DNA of 64,000 bases from Strongylocentrotus purpuratus. Its lineage: Eukaryota > Echinodermata > Echinoidea > Camarodonta > Strongylocentrotidae. The stretch lies in NCBI RefSeq assembly GCF_000002235.5, contig NW_022145606.1:22631095-22695094 (forward strand). The letters run 5' to 3'. The position numbers and the translations under genes were made by a program. Positions 58,430 through 64,000 of this stretch are shown one piece after another. Within the stretch, counting starts at the first letter, position 1. Each line of letters begins with the position of its first letter. Under the pieces are notes generated by a model, which saw only the letters and a program-made list of their open reading frames with translations, did not search any database and was not told the origin of the DNA.

Positions 58430-58953
58430 AAGGGAGTCGAATCTTCTGCTTCATCACTTTCAGCATTGTACCCTATCCAATGCCAAAGTATGCCCCAAGA
58501 GTGTCGCATCCCGTCAACGCATGTCCTGCCAACATCGATGGAATGATATCTCCTAACTTGTCTACATTAGCAGGAACATCAATAACAGTTCAATTTGTGA
58601 AGGGGCGTCTCCATGGTCATTGGCGTTTTATAAGTCCGTCATGTAGATAATGATCGATGCAAAAGTAGTACGTAGACGTCTGTGTCATCCACTAGGACCC
58701 TAACATACATCTTCTCATTAGCATCAATTCAAATCGCTTGCTGTACTTCGATGCTGCCTGCTTCATCATAACTATGATGTGGACAGACCTTTCCTTGCCA
58801 TGACATCACTGCCTGGAATCACTTCAACAGGAACCTCATCTTGACGGTAAAGGCCTGCTTGTGCTTTTGCCTATTTCTGAGCACCCAATCATCCTGCAGA
58901 CTCGCGCATATAATTACGATGTCGATCAACTTTAGTTTGTTGTCATGAAAAGA
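58430..58953 (-). pseudogene. C-terminal half of a HALTGCD-family gene (decayed)
   Basis: With frameshifts and stops, the minus strand reads NKLKLIDIV, QDEVPVEVIPGSDVMARKGL, HHSYDEAGSIEVQQAI, VRVLVDDTDVYVLLLHRSL and AGHALTGCDTLGAYFGIG then GTMLKVMK. I recall this order (HEEAD.., DDTDVFVLLLH, HALTGCDT..GIGKGTALK) from multicopy uncharacterised invertebrate proteins. The acidic pairs and the GCD..GIG..A motif resemble the XPG-I and helix-hairpin-helix parts of FEN1-type nucleases; that is my inference. Missing or changed: HEEAD is YDEAG and the Lys of GIGK is a stop, so the gene is dead. Confidence 0.65.
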
Positions 58954-60540
58954 TAGTGAAGTTAGCAACACTAGAGACACGTTTCAACAACTTCTCTCCC
59001 TAGCTTTATTGATCTTTCCAAAGCTTTTGACTGCGTACAACATAAACGCCTATGGAAGATTATGAGCTGGATGGGCTTTCCAGCATATATAATTCAACTC
59101 ATCCAGTCGCTCTACCAATACCTAGAAGCAACAGTAAGAACAGAGAATGGCTACACCGAAAGGTTCACTATTGGTCAAGTTGTCCGTCAAGGCTGCATCC
59201 TATCACCATCTATGCTGTATTCATTATGAGAAAGGCATTTTATGGTCAAGTTTCTGTTGGTGGACGAACGATCACCAACCTAAGATACGCCGACAATACA
59301 ACACTCTCTGGCGTATTGATGGGGAAGGGTTGGGGGGGGGGGGGTTGGGGACAGTTAAACCCCCAAACAAAATTCAAACTGTTTTTTCTATATATTCGAT
59401 ACCAGTGATTTACAAATGTTGCTGAAATGACATGATTTTCCTGGGTTTTTTCTCACTTTTTAGTAAATTATTATTTGTTAAGCGTATGTTGGAAAATGAC
59501 AAATCCTAAATTCACAGTCAAGCAAAAAATATGCTTATTTAAAAGCCTACATGTCAGGGTCCGCAGAACAGCGGGGCTCAGGGGACTCGAGCCCCCTCAC
59601 TTTTTGTATAAAGTATGTTGAAGAGAACTAGAAAGAAAGAAAGAAAGTGACCCGAGGTGAAATGAGGTATCAAAATATGTTCATCTTACAGATAATAAAT
59701 GCCTGAAACCCTTGAGCTTCCAGGGGCTGTGCCCCTTGAACACCACGCCAATTTGCGCTCCTCTCTTCCTGATCGTAAATACTTCACCCCCCCCCCCCCC
59801 ACCCCGATTTTAAAAAAGTTCTGCGGGGCCTGCATGTAACATGTATGAGTGGTGGTGATGCAGATTGTTTTTCTGCCCCTCTAAGTGTTTTTGCTCAGTA
59901 TGCCACTGACAACACTTATAACAAGAACATCAGAATAACTACTAGAACTCTTTAAAAAAGAGTGAAGGATGCAAGTGAATAATTTGGACCCTACCTCAAT
60001 GGGAAAAAGACCTAGATCATGATTGGTGGAAATTAACTACATGCAACAGAGCATGGTGGTTGATGGAGAAGAAGTTGATCAAGTGGACAAGTTTATATAA
60101 TGTTCTTGGGTCAATGATTGTCAAGGAGGGTGGAAGCTCGGCAATATCTGCCTTTGAAATGTGGTGTTGGAGGAAGCTACTTGGGATATCATGAAGAGAT
60201 TACAACACCAATGGACACAATTAATGTCCATCATCGGAGATGAACCGCCACTTGCTACCAGGATTGACGGTACAAGCTACAATAGTTTGGTCACGTTAGC
60301 AGAAGATCAGGAGACAACCTTGACAAATTATCATTCAAGGTACCTTTGAAGGAACACGTAACAAAGGAAGACTCAAGCTCAGATGGACTGACGACCTTCG
60401 GGAAATCACTAGCCACCCTCTAAATACTAAAGACACTCTACCGGATTGCAGGAGACAGATGCCGATCAAAAGGTCTCATCAAACGGGTCACAATGGTGAG
60501 CCATGATCTATATGACGACGACGACGACGACGAATAGTAA
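58954..60540 (+). mobile_element. 5'-truncated LINE with reverse transcriptase relic and (GAC)n tail
   Basis: The plus strand, in mixed frames, reads FIDLSKAFDCVQHKRLWKIM, SLYQYLEATVRTENGYTERF, VVRQGCILSP, GGRTITNLRYADNTTL (YADD changed to YADN), then after a hAT insertion MVVDGEEVDQVDKFI and LKLRWTDDLREIT, ending in (GAC)n. The pattern fits RTE-like or related LINEs. A shared AGATAGT at both borders may be the target duplication. Confidence 0.75.
59306..59908 (+). mobile_element. hAT element inside the LINE
   Basis: 603 bp with ends CTCTGGCGTATTGA and TCAGTATGCCACTG and a perfect 8 bp duplication ACAACACT at 59298-59305 and 59909-59916. It splits the reverse transcriptase right after the YADN box; the LINE frame resumes on the far side as TLITRTSE. 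No transposase. Confidence 0.9.
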
Positions 60541-61020
60541 GAGATAGTTTCTTGGAGGGCAGCAGTGACGCGGGACTCAGTTGGAAGACTCTCGACCCGT
60601 TATGACCTCTAGATACTCTCGGATCTGTCAAACACCAAGCAAAAATCATCAGATTTTCATCCACAGCAGAGCACAACCATCAATGACTGTACAAGGTTGT
60701 TCCAGTGTCTCATGCCTGGCTGACATCTCAACTTTTGTCAAATTCTATAAGTCCGTCTTTGACATGGGAGTGCTCGTTTCCAGAATCATCAAAAAGTGCT
60801 GTTGGGACTGGTGAAAGCTCTTATGACAAAATGTCCTTGATATTGACCTCTCTTGAACTTGTCTGCAGTCCTATTACTCTGGAGTAGATCAACTTTTCAT
60901 AGATTTTCGTATCCCAACATTGACTTCTTCATGGCAGCCATGGTTTGAACTTTCTTGGAAATTGTGTCATAGAATCCACCAGGTAATATCTTTTGAAATT
61001 CATGCATCTGTCTAGTATAG
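60541..61020 (-). pseudogene. N-terminal half of the HALTGCD-family gene (decayed)
   Basis: Minus strand: APTSVNVDKAVDIYTRQMHE, FQKILPGGFYDTISKKVQTM, then ELSPVPTALFDDSGNEHSH, EQPCTVIDGCALLWM and RVFQLSPASLLPSKKLSLTI. It matches the family order I remember (WPGGFY.., APVPTSMFDD.G, TTVIDG.ALLW, R..L.P..LPS.K..LT) and leads into the piece at 58953 once the LINE is removed. Several frameshifts are present. Confidence 0.6.
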
Positions 61021-61039
61021 ATGTCAACTGCTTTATCCA

Positions 61040-62334
61040 CATTCACTGACGTTGGAGCAATGCTGGTCTAAATAAAGCCTATCAATTGAATAATAATGTG
61101 TGCCGTAAAACCACTTCTCACCGATTTGATGAAAAATGAATTCTTTCATAGCCATTTTTTTTCTTGACATATGTAGGGTAGGTGTAGGGAATTGGAGACC
61201 ACCAAGCTTGAACCCATCACTGTCTGTCCGTGTTGGCTCCAATATTGATATAGCGACAAATGTGGCCTTAAACAACACTTCTGCATATATCCAATTCATT
61301 TCGAAGACTACAATGCGTTCTCTCTCCGAGAAAATTGGCAAAATTGACCAAGATATTAGCAATTTTGATCGTAAAAATTTGCTCTGATATAAAAACACAA
61401 TATTCACTGAATGTTGTGGTGTATGCAGATATTTAGGGGTGGCTCTTAAAAATTAGTTTTAAAAGGAAGTTTATGAAATGTGCCAACCATCACAGAAAGC
61501 TTATGGCCATTGTATGTTGTGAATGGGTGTTGCAATTCACATTATGAATGGTGTCTGATCAGAAATGTGTGTAGGTTATTGGGGACACCAGGTCCAAGAT
61601 GGGGGCCTACTTCTCCCCAGTTGTCCATTTCATGTTGAAAGGCACTATCATGAAACACATTTTGTCGTACGTGTCACCATTCTAATTTGAATGCATTCAA
61701 TTTTAAGAAGTTGTTTCTATGCTGTGAGTTTGATCAATGTAAAAGTCATATTGCCAGAACATTATTCTGAAAGTATTTTAACATAATTGAGAACACCTTT
61801 ATTACTGTAAACAAAAACTACAGAAATATTTTGGGCCACATTGTTTTGAAATCGTTTCAAAATTTCAGTAAGTTCATTGGCTCCATATATCTCTTTCAAA
61901 AAATGTTTGAACTAACTATAACAATCCCATTTTCATTCAAATTGTATTTAAAATGTCTTGATTTGTAACTGTCCCTTATTACCTACACATGTAGGTAATG
62001 AGAGACCTTTGGTGATGACGTCATTAATCATTGTTATCTTATTAATCAGTTACATCATGACCATAATTTCGTTACAAAATAAAGAGAAAAAATACTAAAG
62101 GGAATACAAAAATGTCTGTATGTGTAACATTGTTCATGTTTATGTAAATTATGCAAATGTGCTTAAGGGTCTTCCATTCCCCACACCTACCCTATCTAAA
62201 TTTGTACCAAACACGATGAAAGATTATGCAGCACAACTGCAATTGTTGTCCCCAAAAAGCATTTAATATGATTTCAACGTGACATAGATTTAAGAAATTG
62301 GCATTTGGCTGGCACATATATTTTATTCAAATTA
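61040..62334. other. Transposon interior beyond the gene
   Basis: No gene recognised. GTAGGGTAGGTGTAGGGA (61171-61188) has an inverted partner near 62176-62196, so a second, inner inverted pair may exist. Confidence 0.4.
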
Positions 62335-62689
62335 ATATGTTTATAGAGGGCGCTATTTCAAAATATGCAAATAAGCTGGTCATCTTTGGCCATGCAACAT
62401 CACAAAACATTTTTTTAGTGATGGTCCTAGAGAAATACAGACATTTGGCTGCCAAAAATTGTAGAAAAATCCTTATTATATATTTATTATTCATTTTTAA
62501 AGGAAAATCATGTACTTTGGCGGCCATTTTGTATGACGTCATATATCTTAAATTGCTCAAGGCTGACAGAGTGTCAGCAATCGGATTCTTGAAAAAGAAG
62601 GTCTAGGCAATCAAAATCCATTGAAAAAAAAACTATAGACCCTAAAACAAGGTTAGGCCAATAATCTGCATTTGGCTGCCGGACTATTA

Positions 62690-64000
62690 GCACATTACGG
62701 CAATGACCCCGAATATCCACAGATCTTCAAAACATGAAGAGGTCTCACTTGCTACATTTTGAAATAATCACTACAACAGCGATGGAGGTGTTTAGTATAT
62801 ATAAATATTAAAATAGCCTTTGCTTCCCCTTTTCAGAGAATACTTCCACCTGTGTATTATGCAGTTCACTGCTTGTGCATGAATGAATAATGATGACATA
62901 ACTAATTTCATGAGCACGTAACCAGGATTTCGTCTCCGTGTATTTCAAAATTTGTTCTGCAATTACCTTTATCTGCTCATCATGCTCAGACTGCAACCGT
63001 GAACTGGTTGTCGACTTTTTCCCATAACGAATCACGTAAAAACAACTAAACACTGGTGGTCGCTAGATGGCGCTGTGAATTGTGAACCCACTGTAGTGGA
63101 TGTTTCATTACAAACCACGAAGTCCAAATACCAATGCACACACTACATAATTACAAACAATTCTTTGAATAGTAACATCATAGCGATAAGAATTTTATTT
63201 TACTTTTCGTTTCTCATGATCTTGATTATACAAATTTATCTTAATGAATATTACATGATGCTGCTCTCTATTTCACCTATTCTAAGCATAATATTTAAAC
63301 TTTTAGAAAAGTTGCACAATGACATAATAAGTAGACATGATTATACACGATCATCCGAATCATTGGCGCAATACACACACGTCCCGTTTACATTAATTGT
63401 ATAGACTTACAATAACATCAGTATTATGGTTAGTTTAATATTGTAGGTCCTCTAAAGAGAAAAGCTCATCCCCGTCATACATTGTTTTAATGGAACAAAT
63501 GTGAATGTTTTTCGGCACTATATCACAGTGACATTAACGATACTGCCAATTTGAAGCTTGAATGTGTACAATGATCACAGCTTTCAAAATTTCGTAACGT
63601 TTTAATTTTTGGTCCGATTCCCTACAAACTCTAACCAGTCTTCTTTTTTTATCTTCCTCCTATATTTTAGAGTAATTTGCTATTAAGGATGCATTTCCTT
63701 TTAACGCTTCAAATTGTATAGTAATTATAGAGGTTTTACATTAAAAATATAAATTTGATCCCCAGTTGAACTATCTCTCCTCGGTATAGGATTTTTGGTC
63801 AGTAGGTAAAAAGTGAAGAGCTGGGATTTCATTATAAAAGCAACTAAAACGCGAGTGGGGGTTGGCAACAAGACAAAACAAAAAGTCCAAAACAAAATTT
63901 AAGGGGAAATGTTATGTTAGTATTTACTAATGTTATCTATCTATTTGTTATTTTATCTCTTCTGCATAGAGGGTGACTATTTTAATAACGAGTAGGCCTA
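62690..64000. other. No gene seen
   Basis: A short minus-strand open piece near 62955-63030 (KKSTTSSRLQSEHDEQIK) has a possible AAG|GTAATT donor, but no family is recognised. The rest is AT-rich. Confidence 0.35.

Larger units (their letters stand above)
57207..62686 (-). mobile_element. 5.48 kb DNA transposon with about 350 bp inverted ends and TTA target duplication
   Basis: 57207-57550 and 62335-62686 are inverted copies (outermost TAGTCCGGCAGCC; also CCTTGTTTTAGGGTCTATAG, a stretch around GACGTCATA with AAATGGC, and GCGCCCTCTATA). TTA flanks both outer edges (57204-57206, 62687-62689). The minus strand of the interior carries a decayed gene in two pieces (61020-60541 and 58953-58430), separated by a LINE, which itself contains a hAT element. 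A SINE sits at 57560-57745. A 3 bp TTA duplication is known for PIF/Harbinger, but the internal gene is not a Harbinger transposase that I recognise. Confidence 0.75.

Noticed and set aside
59052..59408. Complete protein gene
   Set aside because: It is a frame through a LINE reverse transcriptase relic running into a hAT insertion.
63075..63404. 109-codon membrane-like frame
   Set aside because: AT-rich sequence with hydrophobic bias, no family resemblance or splice context.

Overview
The window looks like nuclear DNA of a marine invertebrate, most likely a deuterostome such as an echinoderm. I infer this from intron-split genes, AT-rich sequence with long homopolymers, TTAGGG-type telomere-like repeats, tRNA-derived SINEs and CR1/L2-like LINE relics. 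The species call is an inference; the sequence does not name it. There are no bacterial features.

Two spliced host genes can be modelled, both on the minus strand. (1) Positions 20777 to 8418, six coding exons: a KMT5A/SET8-like SET domain, seven 45-residue acidic repeats, two zinc-finger-like motifs, a tyrosine-recombinase-like core and a basic C-terminal domain. (2) Positions 50229 to 45152, four coding exons: an SLC16 monocarboxylate-transporter-like membrane protein. All splice junctions agree in phase. Each gene needs exactly one extra base (a G near 12940-12944; an A on the plus strand near 45228) to read through, and then each coding length divides by three. Homopolymer assembly errors or recent inactivation would both explain this.

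The rest is repeats and mobile DNA. Layout: 1-780 stray copy of a 1.8 kb satellite unit; 1277-1801 hAT element with an 8 bp target duplication; 5744-7739 long-inverted-repeat element; 8418-20777 SET/recombinase gene, whose first intron is filled by a 60 bp minisatellite (17520-20390); 21140-32150 tandem array of about seven 1.5-1.8 kb units; 34259-35788 TA-flanked element with a nested element; 36610-37137 and 42069-42589 two TTAA-flanked elements; 42641-44666 Helitron-like element; 45152-50229 transporter gene with SINEs, a telomere-repeat-bearing element and a triplicated exon end in its introns; 51225-52740 antisense LINE relic; 53254-54584 TA-flanked element with huge palindromes, splitting a (GTA)n tract; 57207-62686 a 5.48 kb element with about 350 bp terminal inverted repeats and a TTA target duplication.

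The most unusual object is that last element. Its minus strand carries a decayed gene of an invertebrate repeat family with DEAG/EEAD-like, DDTDV and HALTGCD..GIG motifs, which I think resemble the acidic and helix-hairpin-helix motifs of XPG/FEN1 nucleases. The gene was cut by a LINE, which was then cut by a hAT element, so the order of insertions can be read. The second most unusual object is the SET plus tyrosine-recombinase fusion gene.
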